In this document: positions 8,174 through 16,116 of the stretch, one piece after another
Layout: the number at the start of each line of letters is the position of its first letter
Position numbering within the stretch: the first letter of the stretch is position 1
DNA from: CAWDVB01 sp963824105
GTDB lineage: Bacteria > Actinomycetota > Actinomycetes > Propionibacteriales > Nocardioidaceae
Length of the DNA stretch: 64,000 nucleotides
NCBI GenBank assembly: GCA_963824105.1
Contig: CAWGNN010000011.1
Span: forward strand, 248,001 to 312,000
Reading direction: 5' to 3'
Made by a program: the position numbers and the translations under genes
The notes under the pieces: generated by a model
What the model saw: the letters and a program-made list of their open reading frames with translations, nothing else
Told to the model about the DNA's origin: nothing
The model's database searches: none

Positions 8174-9253
8174 ATGGACGCCCGGGCAGAAAGCATCACG
8201 GCGGCGGAGACCGCGGCGATGCGGCGTGCCCTCGAGATCGCCCGGGCCGCCGATCTCTCTCCAGGCCCCAACCCGAAGGTCGGCTGTGTCCTGCTGGGCG
8301 CGGACGGAGAGATTGTCGCCGAAGGCGCCCATCGTGGTGCCGGGACCCCCCACGCGGAGGTCGAGGCTCTGACCCGAGCGGGCGCGCTGGCAGGCGGTGC
8401 TACCGCTGTCGTGACTCTCGAGCCCTGCAACCATCATGGGCGCACGGGTCCGTGCACCGCTGCGCTCATCGAGGCCGGTGTGGCCCGCGTGGTCTTCGCC
8501 CAGTCCGATCCGAACCCGACCGCCGCCGGTGGAGCCGACCGCCTGGCGGCTGCAGGGGTCGAGGTCATGGGCGGGCTGCTGAGCGAGGAGGCGCTGGCGC
8601 TCAACCCGGAGTGGTCCTTCGCCGTCGCGCACGGTCGTCCCTTCGTGACCTGGAAGTTCGCCACCACACTCGACGGCCGCAGCGCGGCGGCTGACGGGAC
8701 GTCTCGGTGGGTGTCCGGTCCGGCTGCGCGGCTCGACACCCACCGGCTGCGCGCCGAGTGCGACGTCGTCATGGTCGGCACACAGACCGTCGAGATCGAC
8801 GATCCGCTGCTGACGGTCCGAGACGGAGCCGGCAGGCCCCTGCCGGACCAGCCGTTGCGCGTGGTGGTGGGGGGGCGCGAGCTGCCGTCGCAGCGACGAG
8901 TCTTCAACGACGAAGCTCCGACGCTGCACCTGCGCACGCGCGACCTCCACCGTGTGCTCGCGGAGCTCCACCAACTCGACAAGCGCCATGTCTTCTTGGA
9001 GGGCGGACCGACGCTCGCGGCGGCATTCCTGCGCGAAGGACTGGTGGACCGAATCGTGGCTTACGTCGCTCCCGTGCTGCTTGGGGCCGGGATGTCCGCG
9101 GTCGCGGACCTGGGCATCGCCACCATGGACGACGCGCTCAGGCCGACAGTCTCCGACGTCGCCGTTCTGGACGGCGACGGGGACGAGGAGCCGAATGTGC
9201 GCATCACACTCACCCCGCGGAGAGGAGCGGCCGGTGTTCACCGGAATCGTTGA
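8174..9253 (+). CDS. ribD: Bifunctional riboflavin deaminase/reductase RibD
   Basis: Carries out the deamination and side-chain reduction steps of riboflavin synthesis; 359 aa. The start is the ATG at 8174 behind GAGAGG; upstream in-frame codons lie inside the riboswitch. The N-terminal deaminase has the zinc motifs HAE (residues 60-62) and PC-x8-C (84-94, in EPCNHHGRTGPC). The C-terminal reductase begins near residue 165 (FVTWKFATTLDGRSA) and contains the NADPH-binding HVFLEGGPTL segment. First gene of the rib operon; it overlaps ribE by 20 nt. Confidence 0.96.
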   Translation: MDARAESITAAETAAMRRALEIARAADLSPGPNPKVGCVLLGADGEIVAEGAHRGAGTPHAEVEALTRAGALAGGATAVVTLEPCNHHGRTGPCTAALIEAGVARVVFAQSDPNPTAAGGADRLAAAGVEVMGGLLSEEALALNPEWSFAVAHGRPFVTWKFATTLDGRSAAADGTSRWVSGPAARLDTHRLRAECDVVMVGTQTVEIDDPLLTVRDGAGRPLPDQPLRVVVGGRELPSQRRVFNDEAPTLHLRTRDLHRVLAELHQLDKRHVFLEGGPTLAAAFLREGLVDRIVAYVAPVLLGAGMSAVADLGIATMDDALRPTVSDVAVLDGDGDEEPNVRITLTPRRGAAGVHRNR

Positions 9254-9869
9254 GGAGCTCGGCACGGTGCGTGCCGTGGTGGACCAGGGGGACTCGCTCC
9301 GCTTGACCGTGGAAGGGCCACTGGTCGTGTCGGACGCGGCTGTCGGTGACTCGCTCGCCGTGAACGGTTGCTGTCTGACGGTCGTGGAGCACAACGACAC
9401 GGAGTTCATCGCGGACGTGATGCGCGAGACGCTCCAGAAGACGGTGATCGGCGCGCTCCGACCCGGTGACCCGGTCAACCTGGAGCGGGCGGTGACCGCA
9501 GGCACCCGCCTCGGTGGTCATGTGGTGCAGGGGCACGTTGACGGAGTCGGCTGGATCGCCGAGCGCCAGGTTTCGGACAACTGGACAGCGGTGACGTTCA
9601 GTGTGGAGCCCGCGCTGGCCCGCTATCTCGTCCCGAAGGGGTCGGTCACGGTGGACGGTGTCTCGTTGACTGTCGTCGAAGTGGGGCCTGACTCGTTCAC
9701 CGTTTCGCTGATCCCCGAGACCCTGGCCCGCACCACGCTGGGGATCAAGCAGGCCGGGCAGCCGGTCAACGTCGAGGTCGACGTGATCGCGAAGTACGTC
9801 GAAAGGCTCGTCGCTCCCCACCAGTTCGGTGAGGCTGCCCGGGCACAGGGAACCGAGGAGGACTCATGA
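9234..9869 (+). CDS. ribE: Riboflavin synthase, alpha subunit
   Basis: Dismutates two 6,7-dimethyl-8-ribityllumazine molecules to riboflavin; 211 aa. The start is the GTG at 9234 (MFTGIVEELG), the diagnostic N-terminus of the family, with AGAGGAG upstream. Two tandem lumazine-binding barrels are visible, the second opening at GTRLGGHVVQGHVDGVG (about residue 85). It overlaps ribD by 20 nt and ribBA by 4 nt (ATGA). The symbol follows the E. coli ribE/ribC usage; in other schemes it is ribC or ribB. Confidence 0.95.
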   Translation: MFTGIVEELGTVRAVVDQGDSLRLTVEGPLVVSDAAVGDSLAVNGCCLTVVEHNDTEFIADVMRETLQKTVIGALRPGDPVNLERAVTAGTRLGGHVVQGHVDGVGWIAERQVSDNWTAVTFSVEPALARYLVPKGSVTVDGVSLTVVEVGPDSFTVSLIPETLARTTLGIKQAGQPVNVEVDVIAKYVERLVAPHQFGEAARAQGTEEDS

Positions 9870-11122
9870 GCTGGGAGGACAAGATCAGGCTCGACAGCGT
9901 CGAGGACGCGATCGCCGACATCGCCGCAGGCAAGGCCGTCGTCGTCGTGGACGACGAGAACCGGGAGAACGAAGGCGACATCATCTTCGCCGCGAGCAAG
10001 GCCACTCCCGAGCTGATGGCGTTCACCATCCGGCACAGCAGCGGGGTCATCTGTGTGCCGATGCCGGCCGCGATGCTCGACCGCCTCGAGATCCCGCTGA
10101 TGACTCCGCACAACCGGGACCGGATGCGCACCGCGTACACCGTCTCCGTGGACGCACGGGACGGAGTCTCGACAGGAATCTCCGCCGCCGATCGGGCGCA
10201 TACGGTCCGTGTGCTGGCGGATTCGGCCACCGAACCGTGGGAGCTGACCCGGCCGGGACACGTCTTCCCCCTTCGGTACCGGGAGGGCGGGGTCCTGGTA
10301 AGGCAGGGGCACACCGAGGCGGCGGTCGACTTGGCCCGCCTGGCGGGACTGACCCCGGTGGGTGTCCTCGTCGAGGTGGTCAACGACGACGGCACGATGA
10401 GACGGGGCCAGGAGCTCCGGGACTTCGCCGACGAACACGGACTGCGGCTGATCTCGATCGACCAGCTCATCCACTTCCGGCGCCGTTCGGAGACTCTCGT
10501 CCGCAGGGTCGCGCTGACCCGGCTCCCCACCTCGCACGGCGAGTTCACCGCATTCGGCTACCACATCACCATCGACGACTCCGAGCACTTGGCCCTCGTG
10601 TACGGCGCCCCCGAAGACCTCCGCGACGGGACGCCGGTGCTCACCCGAGTGCACTCCGAGTGCCTCACCGGCGACGTGTTCGGGTCGCAGCGCTGCGACT
10701 GTGGCCCCCAGCTGAACGAGGCGCTCGACCGTGTCGTGGAGGAGGGCCGGGGCGTGGTGATCTACTTGCGTGGCCACGAGGGGCGCGGGATCGGGCTGCT
10801 GGCCAAGCTACAGGCCTACCAACTGCAGGACGGGGGCCGCGACACCGTCGACGCCAACCTCGACCTCGGCTTCCCGGCCGACGCGCGCCACTACGGGGCG
10901 GCCACCCAGATCTTGAAGGATCTTGGTGTCACGAAGGTCCGCCTGATGACCAACAACCCGGACAAGACCGCTGGGCTGGCCCGCTACGGGATCGAGGTCA
11001 CCGAGAGGGTGCCCTTGACGCCGCACCCCAACGACCACAACCTTGCGTATCTGATGACCAAGCGGGACCGGATGGGGCATGAGCTTCCCGACCTGGTTCC
11101 CACGGACCAGGAGGCACGATGA
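9866..11122 (+). CDS. ribBA: DHBP synthase / GTP cyclohydrolase II
   Basis: Bifunctional enzyme of 418 aa supplying both riboflavin precursors. The N-terminal RibB half shows VVVDDENRENEGDII (residues 31-45) and HSSGVICV, making 3,4-dihydroxy-2-butanone 4-phosphate from ribulose 5-phosphate. The C-terminal RibA half shows RVHSECLTGDVFGSQRCDCG, with the three zinc cysteines, and RGHEGRGIGL, opening the ring of GTP. Coupled to ribE and ribH by 4-nt ATGA overlaps. Confidence 0.97.
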   Translation: MSWEDKIRLDSVEDAIADIAAGKAVVVVDDENRENEGDIIFAASKATPELMAFTIRHSSGVICVPMPAAMLDRLEIPLMTPHNRDRMRTAYTVSVDARDGVSTGISAADRAHTVRVLADSATEPWELTRPGHVFPLRYREGGVLVRQGHTEAAVDLARLAGLTPVGVLVEVVNDDGTMRRGQELRDFADEHGLRLISIDQLIHFRRRSETLVRRVALTRLPTSHGEFTAFGYHITIDDSEHLALVYGAPEDLRDGTPVLTRVHSECLTGDVFGSQRCDCGPQLNEALDRVVEEGRGVVIYLRGHEGRGIGLLAKLQAYQLQDGGRDTVDANLDLGFPADARHYGAATQILKDLGVTKVRLMTNNPDKTAGLARYGIEVTERVPLTPHPNDHNLAYLMTKRDRMGHELPDLVPTDQEAR

Positions 11123-11613
11123 GCGGCAATGGCGCACCGGGGGCGGAGGCCCTCGACTGCCACGATCTGCGCGTCGCCGTCGTCGCCGCTCGCTGGCACG
11201 GGCGGGTGATGGACGGACTGATCCAGGGGGCGCGGCGGGCGCTGGACGAAGCGCAGGTGGAGGCACCCACGGTGGTGCGGGTCCCCGGGTCGTTCGAGCT
11301 CCCGGTGGCGACCAAGGCCTTGGCCGAGCACGGATATGAGGCGGTCATCGCCCTCGGCGTGGTGATCCGCGGGGGGACCCCCCACTTCGAGTACGTCTGC
11401 TCCGCAGCCACCGACGGCCTCAGCTCGGTGGCGCTGCAAACCGGGGCTGCGATCGGGTTCGGCCTGCTTACCTGCGAGACCGAGGAGCAGGCCCTGGACC
11501 GGGCCGGACTTGAGGGCTCGCAGGAGGACAAGGGCTACGAGGCGACGCAGGCCGCGCTGTCGACCGCGCTCACCTTGCGCAAGATCCGCCGCCATCTCGT
11601 CGACGGGGACTGA
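11119..11613 (+). CDS. ribH: 6,7-dimethyl-8-ribityllumazine synthase
   Basis: Condenses the RibD-branch pyrimidine with DHBP to form lumazine; 164 aa. Family motifs are VPGSFELPVATKALA (the first substrate-binding loop), GVVIRGGTPHFEYV (phosphate and substrate binding) and GLLTCETEEQALDRA. Last gene of the rib operon; the ATG overlaps the ribBA stop. A gap of 95 nt and a new -10 sequence (TAGGCT, 11649-11654) follow before hisE. Confidence 0.96.
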   Translation: MSGNGAPGAEALDCHDLRVAVVAARWHGRVMDGLIQGARRALDEAQVEAPTVVRVPGSFELPVATKALAEHGYEAVIALGVVIRGGTPHFEYVCSAATDGLSSVALQTGAAIGFGLLTCETEEQALDRAGLEGSQEDKGYEATQAALSTALTLRKIRRHLVDGD

Positions 11614-11708
11614 TCTGGACCTGGCGGGTACGGGTGCGCCGCACACCGTAGGCTGGTCGGCGTTCTGTCAGGTCGCGCCGGGCTGTGTCCTGGTGAGAGA
11701 AGAGGACG

Positions 11709-11972
11709 ATGAAGACGTTCGAGGAGCTCTGGGCCGAGCTCGGTGAGAAGGCCGAGACCCGCCCCGACGGGTCGGGCACCGTTGCCGCGCTCGATGCCGG
11801 CGTCCACCAGATCGGCAAGAAGCTCGTCGAAGAGGCTGCCGAGGCGTGGATGGCCGCCGAGCACGAGGGAGCCGAACGTGCCGCCGAGGAGATCAGCCAG
11901 CTCCTGTACCACGCCCAAGTGCTGATGTTGGCCTCCGGCATCACCCTGGATGACGTCTACCGCCACCTGTAG
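11709..11972 (+). CDS. hisE: Phosphoribosyl-ATP pyrophosphatase
   Basis: Second step of histidine synthesis: hydrolyses PR-ATP to PR-AMP. 87 aa, a single MazG-like helical domain with the diagnostic KLVEEAAEAWMAAEHE and AAEEISQLLYHAQVLM segments. A good SD (GAGAGAAGAGG) precedes the ATG. The hisE-hisG pair separated from the main his operon is normal for actinobacteria. Probable -10 is TAGGCT at 11649-11654. Confidence 0.94.
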   Translation: MKTFEELWAELGEKAETRPDGSGTVAALDAGVHQIGKKLVEEAAEAWMAAEHEGAERAAEEISQLLYHAQVLMLASGITLDDVYRHL

Positions 11973-11990
11973 AGGACCGGAGAGGACACC

Positions 11991-12857
11991 ATGGCTACGG
12001 CCCAGAACGGCTACTTGCGGGTGGCCATCCCGAACAAGGGATCGCTGTCCCTTGCCGCTTCGGAGATGCTCAAGGAAGCCGGGTATGCCCAGCGCGCCGA
12101 CGGTAAGCAGCTCTCGCTGACCGACCCCGACAACGGCGTCGAGTTCTTCTACCTCCGCCCACGCGACATCGCCCTCTATGTCGGGGGAGGCACTCTCGAC
12201 GTCGGGATCACCGGCCGGGACCTGCTCTGGGACTCAGGAGCCCCGGCGGTGGAGCGGATGCAGCTGGGATTCGGCAAGTCCACCTTCCGGTTGGCTGCCC
12301 GCCCGGACACGGTGGCCGACTTGACTGACCTGCATGGGCTCAGGATCGCGACCTCCTATGCCGGCATCTTGCGCGGCTTCCTCGACGAGCACGGCCTTTC
12401 CGCAGAGGTGATCCGCCTCGACGGGGCGGTCGAGACCAGCATCCAGCTCGGCGTCGCCGACGTGGTCGCCGACGTGGTCGAGACGGGCAGCACCCTGCGC
12501 CAGGCAGGCCTGGAGCTGTTCGGCAACCCGATCATGGAGTCCGAGGCCGTCCTGGTCGCGCGCCCGGAGGAGACCTCGACTCCGGCGCTGGACACCTTCG
12601 TGCGGCGGCTGCAGGGCGTGATGGTCGCCCGCTCCTACGTGATGATGGACTACGACATCCCGACCGAGCACGTTGAGGAGGCGGTCGCGCTGACTCCCGG
12701 GATCGAAAGCCCGACCGTGTCGCCGCTGCACCGGGAGGGTTGGGTCGCGGTCCGTTCGATGGTGCCGCGCGCGGCAGCCCAGCGCGTGATGGACGAGCTC
12801 TTCGACCTCGGGGCGCGCGGGATCCTGACCACCGACATCCACGCGTGCCGGCTGTGA
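11991..12857 (+). CDS. hisG: ATP phosphoribosyltransferase, long form
   Basis: First and feedback-inhibited step of histidine synthesis. 288 aa fits the long HisG with the C-terminal histidine-binding regulatory domain. It begins LRVAIPNKGSLSLAASEML and carries YVGGGTLDVGITGRDLLWD and the PRPP-binding DVVADVVETGSTLRQAGLE. The C-terminal ~75 residues (PTVSPLHREGWVAVRSMVPR) are the regulatory domain. Downstream of hisE by 18 nt; its stop overlaps the next GTG. Confidence 0.96.
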   Translation: MATAQNGYLRVAIPNKGSLSLAASEMLKEAGYAQRADGKQLSLTDPDNGVEFFYLRPRDIALYVGGGTLDVGITGRDLLWDSGAPAVERMQLGFGKSTFRLAARPDTVADLTDLHGLRIATSYAGILRGFLDEHGLSAEVIRLDGAVETSIQLGVADVVADVVETGSTLRQAGLELFGNPIMESEAVLVARPEETSTPALDTFVRRLQGVMVARSYVMMDYDIPTEHVEEAVALTPGIESPTVSPLHREGWVAVRSMVPRAAAQRVMDELFDLGARGILTTDIHACRL

Positions 12858-13327
12858 GTGCGTCGCCGGACAACCAGATGGTCCGACTGCGTCCCCTTGG
12901 GGTGCGAGTCGTCGGCCTGACTCTGGGAGTCCTGCTTCCGGTCCTCCTGATCGTCATGGGCCTGGCGCTTCCGGCCAGCGTGCGTGCCAAGTTCGACGCG
13001 ATCCAGCTGGGCACCCTGGGCCTCTTCGCCCTGGTCCTGATCGTGCTCACCTGGGCGATGCTTCGGTGCCGGGTGGACCTCACCGACCGCGGGATGGTGG
13101 TCGTCAACGGCTTCACGCGTCACACCTACGACTGGCCCCAGGTCGTCGCGGTCACCATGGCTGAGGGACACCCCTGGGCGGTGCTCGACCTCTCCGACGG
13201 CACGTCCGTGTCCGCAGTGGGGATCCAGTCGGCCGACGGTGCACGTGCCCGAGCCCAGGTTCTGCTGGTCCGTGACCACATCGCCCGGCACGGCACTCCG
13301 CCCAGCGGAGCCTCCCCGGAGAGCTGA
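12854..13327 (+). CDS. PH-domain-containing membrane protein
   Basis: Small membrane protein of 157 aa from a GTG that overlaps the hisG stop (GTGA). Two hydrophobic segments (about residues 19-40 and 54-70) are followed by a ~65-residue cytoplasmic PH_6-like domain (CRVDLTDRGMVVVNGFTRHTYDWPQVVAV). It is the usual downstream companion of hisG in several actinobacteria; function unknown. The call rests on hydropathy and domain resemblance. Confidence 0.75.
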   Translation: MSASPDNQMVRLRPLGVRVVGLTLGVLLPVLLIVMGLALPASVRAKFDAIQLGTLGLFALVLIVLTWAMLRCRVDLTDRGMVVVNGFTRHTYDWPQVVAVTMAEGHPWAVLDLSDGTSVSAVGIQSADGARARAQVLLVRDHIARHGTPPSGASPES

Positions 13328-13373
13328 TCTCTCGGGACGGCCGGGGTTGGCCCACCCCCGACTCCCCAGGAGG

Positions 13374-13922
13374 TCAGGTGGTGACTCGGAGGTCCGCTCG
13401 TCCGCGAGTGCCCTCCGCCGCGTGGTGCCGAGCCTCGAGATCCCTCCAGACGACCAGTCGATCGCGCGTCTCCTCACCGTCGCGGTCGACCGCTCGGCTC
13501 AGCCGGTCATCGGGGTCCGCCTCCATCCAGACCAGCAGGGTGAGGTACGGCGTGCAGGCGCGTGCCCCGGAGCCGACCCCCTCGACGACGAGCAGCGGCG
13601 GGACGGGGACGTCGACCGACGCGGCGTACCGTCCCGCTGCCCAGTCGTAGCGCGGGGCCGAGCCCTCCCCGCCGCGGCTGAGCGGTTCCAGGATCCCCTC
13701 CACAAGGTTGACCACGCCTGTCTCGAGCCCGGCCCAGCCGTCGTACAGGTCGTCCATATGCACCACCGGGGCCCCGGCGAGCGCGGCGATCCGCCTGGCG
13801 AGTGTCGACTTGCCCGATCCGGAGGGGCCGTCGACGGCGATGACACGGGGACCCGGGCCGGTCCAGGCCTGCTCCTCTGCGCGATCCAGCGCCTGCCGAG
13901 CGGGGTCGACGGGGGTGCTCAC
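13374..13922 (-). CDS. P-loop nucleoside kinase, uridine kinase-like
   Basis: 182-aa P-loop protein on the minus strand. Walker A is VDGPSGSGKSTLA near residues 29-41, followed by VVHMDDLYDGW as in uridine kinases and related AAA kinases. The GTG at 13922 is chosen because the family-like part starts there; -10 sequence TACCCT (13934-13929) is 6 nt upstream and there is no SD, so the mRNA is probably leaderless. It faces the PH gene tail to tail. Substrate is unproven. Confidence 0.72.
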   Translation of the reverse strand: MSTPVDPARQALDRAEEQAWTGPGPRVIAVDGPSGSGKSTLARRIAALAGAPVVHMDDLYDGWAGLETGVVNLVEGILEPLSRGGEGSAPRYDWAAGRYAASVDVPVPPLLVVEGVGSGARACTPYLTLLVWMEADPDDRLSRAVDRDGEETRDRLVVWRDLEARHHAAEGTRGRADLRVTT

Positions 13923-13958
13923 TCGGGGAGGGTAGCCGGGCGTGGGAACATCGGTGCC

Positions 13959-14465
13959 ATGCGCGAGATACTGGACACCGGTTTCGGCGACGACGACGGG
14001 ACCGTCTCGCCAGGTGTGGCCCAGGCCCTTGCTTCCGGAGGCTCGCACGCAGAGAAGCTGGCCGCGCTGCAGTCCGCGAGGCTCCTGGTTTCGGTCGTCG
14101 CCACCCTCGGAGAGGTGGAGTACGACGAGCGCGGCCTTGCTCGCGACAAGTCGTCGGACATGGCCGCCGTCTTGCTGCAGGGGCGTGATGGCAGGCTCGC
14201 CCTGCTGGCGTTCACGTGCATGGAAGCCATGCAGGCGTGGGACCCCGAGGCGCGTCCGGTGCCGGTCGGGATTCAGGCCGCCTGTGCCTCGGCGCTGCAG
14301 GACGGGGCCTCGGCGCTCCTGCTCGACCTGGCCGGGCCGGACACCTTCGTGATCGAGGGCGAGGATCTGGACGAGCTTGCCGCCGGTCGCACCCTGGTGC
14401 CGGTGGGGGACCGGTACGCCTGGGCCGAGGTCGCCCGGTCCGAGGCCCCGAGCGCTCAGGAATAG
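13959..14465 (+). CDS. SseB-family protein
   Basis: 168-aa soluble protein, divergent from the kinase gene (37 nt between starts). The central part (LLVSVVATLGEVEYDERGLARDKSSDMAAVLLQGRDGRLALLAFTCMEAMQAWDPEARPVPV) matches the SseB/enhanced serine sensitivity N-terminal domain found in many actinobacteria. No catalytic motif is visible. Function unknown; start at ATG 13959. Confidence 0.7.
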   Translation: MREILDTGFGDDDGTVSPGVAQALASGGSHAEKLAALQSARLLVSVVATLGEVEYDERGLARDKSSDMAAVLLQGRDGRLALLAFTCMEAMQAWDPEARPVPVGIQAACASALQDGASALLLDLAGPDTFVIEGEDLDELAAGRTLVPVGDRYAWAEVARSEAPSAQE

Positions 14466-14467
14466 AT

Positions 14468-14519
14468 GCCCAGGAGTTCAGCCCAGGGATTCAGCCCAGG
14501 AGCTCGGCCTAGGAGTACA
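14468..14519. repeat. Four tandem copies of a degenerate 13-nt repeat
   Basis: Units are GCCCAGGAGTTCA (14468), GCCCAGGGATTCA (14481), GCCCAGGAGCTCG (14494) and GCCTAGGAGTACA (14507), head to tail without spacers. They fill the gap between two convergent genes, and the last unit contains the stop codon of the DUF1844 gene. No hairpin is formed. Confidence 0.8.
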
Positions 14520-14844
14520 CCGGCCCGGTGAGCTTCTCCCCGGGTCCGTCACCTGGCGCGTCGGGGATGTCCGAAGCCTCGCGGAAGGCCAGTTGGAGGG
14601 TCCGCAACCCGTCGCGCAGCGGTGCCGCGTGGTGGTGGCCGAGCCGTGGTGCGGCCGCCGTCACCAGACCGGCCAGCGCCTCGATGAGAGTCCGGGCCTC
14701 ATCAAGGTCTCGGTGGTCGGGCAGGTCCTCGGCGAGGCCCAGTTGCACCGCGGCCGCGCTCATCAGGTGCAGTGCGGTCGTGGAGACGACCTCGAGGGCG
14801 GGGACTTCGGCGATGTCGCGGGACGGCGGTGGGGAGTCGGGCAT
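14509..14844 (-). CDS. DUF1844-domain protein
   Basis: 111-aa acidic helical protein starting at the ATG at 14844 (MPDSPPPSRDIAEVPALEV). The segment VVSTTALHLMSAAAVQLGL and the following DLDEARTLIEALAGLVTAA match the DUF1844 family, commonly encoded next to infC and facing away from it in actinobacteria. Function unknown. The longer frame back to 15015 runs through the infC leader and is not protein-like. Confidence 0.75.
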   Translation of the reverse strand: MPDSPPPSRDIAEVPALEVVSTTALHLMSAAAVQLGLAEDLPDHRDLDEARTLIEALAGLVTAAAPRLGHHHAAPLRDGLRTLQLAFREASDIPDAPGDGPGEKLTGPVYS

Positions 14845-14933
14845 GGCGACACCCTGGCACAAGCGTTGAGCCGGCCTTCGCACCGGTCCTGTCGCGGGAC
14901 TCCCGCGACGATGTGCGCGGGTGGGGTCCGTCT

Positions 14934-14942
14934 TGCTATCCT
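14934..14942 (+). promoter_or_regulatory. Extended -10 promoter for infC operon
   Basis: TGC-TATCCT (TG at 14934, hexamer 14937-14942) is an extended -10. No convincing -35 is seen. Predicted transcription start is about 14949, giving a ~235-nt leader before infC. Confidence 0.5.
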
Positions 14943-14948
14943 TTCCAA

Positions 14949-15140
14949 CGACTGGTCCGTGCATGCACGGATCCGACAAGCGGAGCCACTGGCTCCCACC
15001 CGCATCGACTGCCACAGGTCGTCGGGTCAGGTCGCGGGACCACCAGGTCCCGTATGACGTTCGGGGGGTCGCCGTTCGCGGCGGCCAAGAACGTCATGGT
15101 TGGCCTCCGCTTGTCTCGAGAGCGGAGGCTTCTTTCGTTC
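14949..15140 (+). promoter_or_regulatory. Structured infC leader RNA with terminator/antiterminator switch
   Basis: The leader contains several perfect or near-perfect helices: GGAGCC/GGCTCC (14982-14996), CGGGACC/GGTCCCG (15035-15052), ATGACGTTC (15054-15062) with GAACGTCAT (15089-15097) enclosing a UUCG-capped stem (15067-15086), and the terminator at 15103-15129. An 11-nt segment GACAAGCGGAG (14975-14985) is fully complementary to CTCCGCTTGTC (15105-15115), the 5' arm of the terminator. Pairing there would open the terminator and also break the first hairpin. This is the layout of a transcription attenuator, probably responding to IF3, bL20 or another signal. Whether it belongs to a described ribosomal-protein leader family was not tested. 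Confidence 0.7.
15103..15140 (+). terminator. Intrinsic terminator (attenuator) in the infC leader
   Basis: GCCTCCGCT and AGCGGAGGC form a perfect 9-bp stem with a 9-nt loop, followed by the U-rich tail TTCTTTCGTT. It ends about 44 nt upstream of the infC start, between the promoter and the gene, so it can only act as an attenuator. Confidence 0.8.
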
Positions 15141-15183
15141 CCGGGGTCGGCCCCAGTCATGAATACCTGCCCCAGGAGGACCC

Positions 15184-15855
15184 ATCAGCACTGACTTGCG
15201 CATCAACGAGCGGATCCGCGTCCCCGAGGTCCGGCTCGTCGGACCCAACGGTGAGACCGTCGGGATCGTCCGCATCGAGGACGCACTCAGGCTCGCCCAG
15301 GAAGCAGACCTCGACCTCGTCGAGGTGGCGCCGACCGGTCGGCCTCCGGTTTGCAAGCTCATGGACTACGGCAAGTTCAAGTACGAGAACGCGCAGAAGG
15401 CGCGCGAGGCTCGTCGGAACCAGACCAACGTGGTCATCAAGGAGATCAAGCTCCGTCCGAAGATCGACGACCACGACTTCGAGACCAAGAAGGGCCACGT
15501 GGTCCGGTTCCTGCGAGCCGGCGACAAGGTGAAGGTCACGATCATGTTCCGTGGTCGCGAGCAGCACCGACCCGAGCTGGGCTTCCGGCTGCTGCAGCGG
15601 CTGGCCGAGGACGTGGGGGAGCTGGGCTTCGTGGAGTCCTCTCCGAAGCAGGACGGCCGCAACATGATCATGGTCCTGGGCCCGAACAGGAAGAAGTCCG
15701 AGGCCAAGATCGAGCTCAAAGCGGAGAAGGCGGAGAAGGCCGCTGTCCGCGAGGCGGAGCTGGAGGCCGAGAAGGTGCATCAGCGTGAGCGCGCCGCCAG
15801 CACCAAGACCGAGAAGTCCAAGCGGCGCTCGGAGAACCTCGACCCCGACATGTGA
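15184..15855 (+). CDS. infC: Translation initiation factor IF-3, probable AUC start
   Basis: IF3 binds the 30S subunit, blocks 50S joining and checks the start codon. The family N-terminus STxxRINERIRVPEVRL begins at 15187; the codon before it is ATC (15184), with AGGAGGA ending 3 nt upstream. The first standard start codon (TTG at 15196) would delete the conserved first residues and sits 16 nt from the SD. Non-standard starts are known for infC (AUU in E. coli), where IF3 represses its own gene by rejecting them. 223 aa with the N-domain, the linker and the C-domain (MFRGREQHRPELG), and a charged tail. Heads infC-rpmI-rplT. Confidence 0.93.
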   Translation: MSTDLRINERIRVPEVRLVGPNGETVGIVRIEDALRLAQEADLDLVEVAPTGRPPVCKLMDYGKFKYENAQKAREARRNQTNVVIKEIKLRPKIDDHDFETKKGHVVRFLRAGDKVKVTIMFRGREQHRPELGFRLLQRLAEDVGELGFVESSPKQDGRNMIMVLGPNRKKSEAKIELKAEKAEKAAVREAELEAEKVHQRERAASTKTEKSKRRSENLDPDM

Positions 15856-15887
15856 CCCAGGTCGGGACGACAAGAGAAGGACAGAAG

Positions 15888-16082
15888 ATGCCCAAGCAGA
15901 AGACGCACTCCGGTGCGAGCAAGCGTTTCCGGGTGACCGGATCCGGGAAGCTGCGCCGCCAGAAGGCCGGCCTGCGCCACAACCTCGAGAAGAAGCCGTC
16001 GGGGATGACCCGTCGGATGTCTGGCACCACCGAGGTCTCCAAGAACGACACCAAGACTGTCCGCAAGCTTCTCGGCCGCTGA
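15888..16082 (+). CDS. rpmI: 50S ribosomal protein bL35
   Basis: 64-aa basic ribosomal protein starting MPKQKTHSGASKRFRVTGSGKL, the standard bL35 N-terminus, at ATG 15888 behind AGAAGGA. Second gene of the infC-rpmI-rplT operon, 32 nt after infC; no separate promoter seen. Confidence 0.97.
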   Translation: MPKQKTHSGASKRFRVTGSGKLRRQKAGLRHNLEKKPSGMTRRMSGTTEVSKNDTKTVRKLLGR

Positions 16083-16116
16083 CGCGCCAGAGCAAGACCC
16101 GAACAAGGAGTAAGAC

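Noticed and set aside
7757..9505. 582-aa minus-strand open frame across the riboswitch and ribD
   Set aside because: Runs opposite the RFN element and ribD; no recognisable domain.
14468..14519. CRISPR-like array
   Set aside because: Repeats are 13 nt, contiguous without spacers, and no cas genes are present.
14963..15184. Leader peptide starting at ATG 14963 in the infC leader
   Set aside because: The frame has no SD and no nearby stop; it runs through the terminator into infC in another phase.
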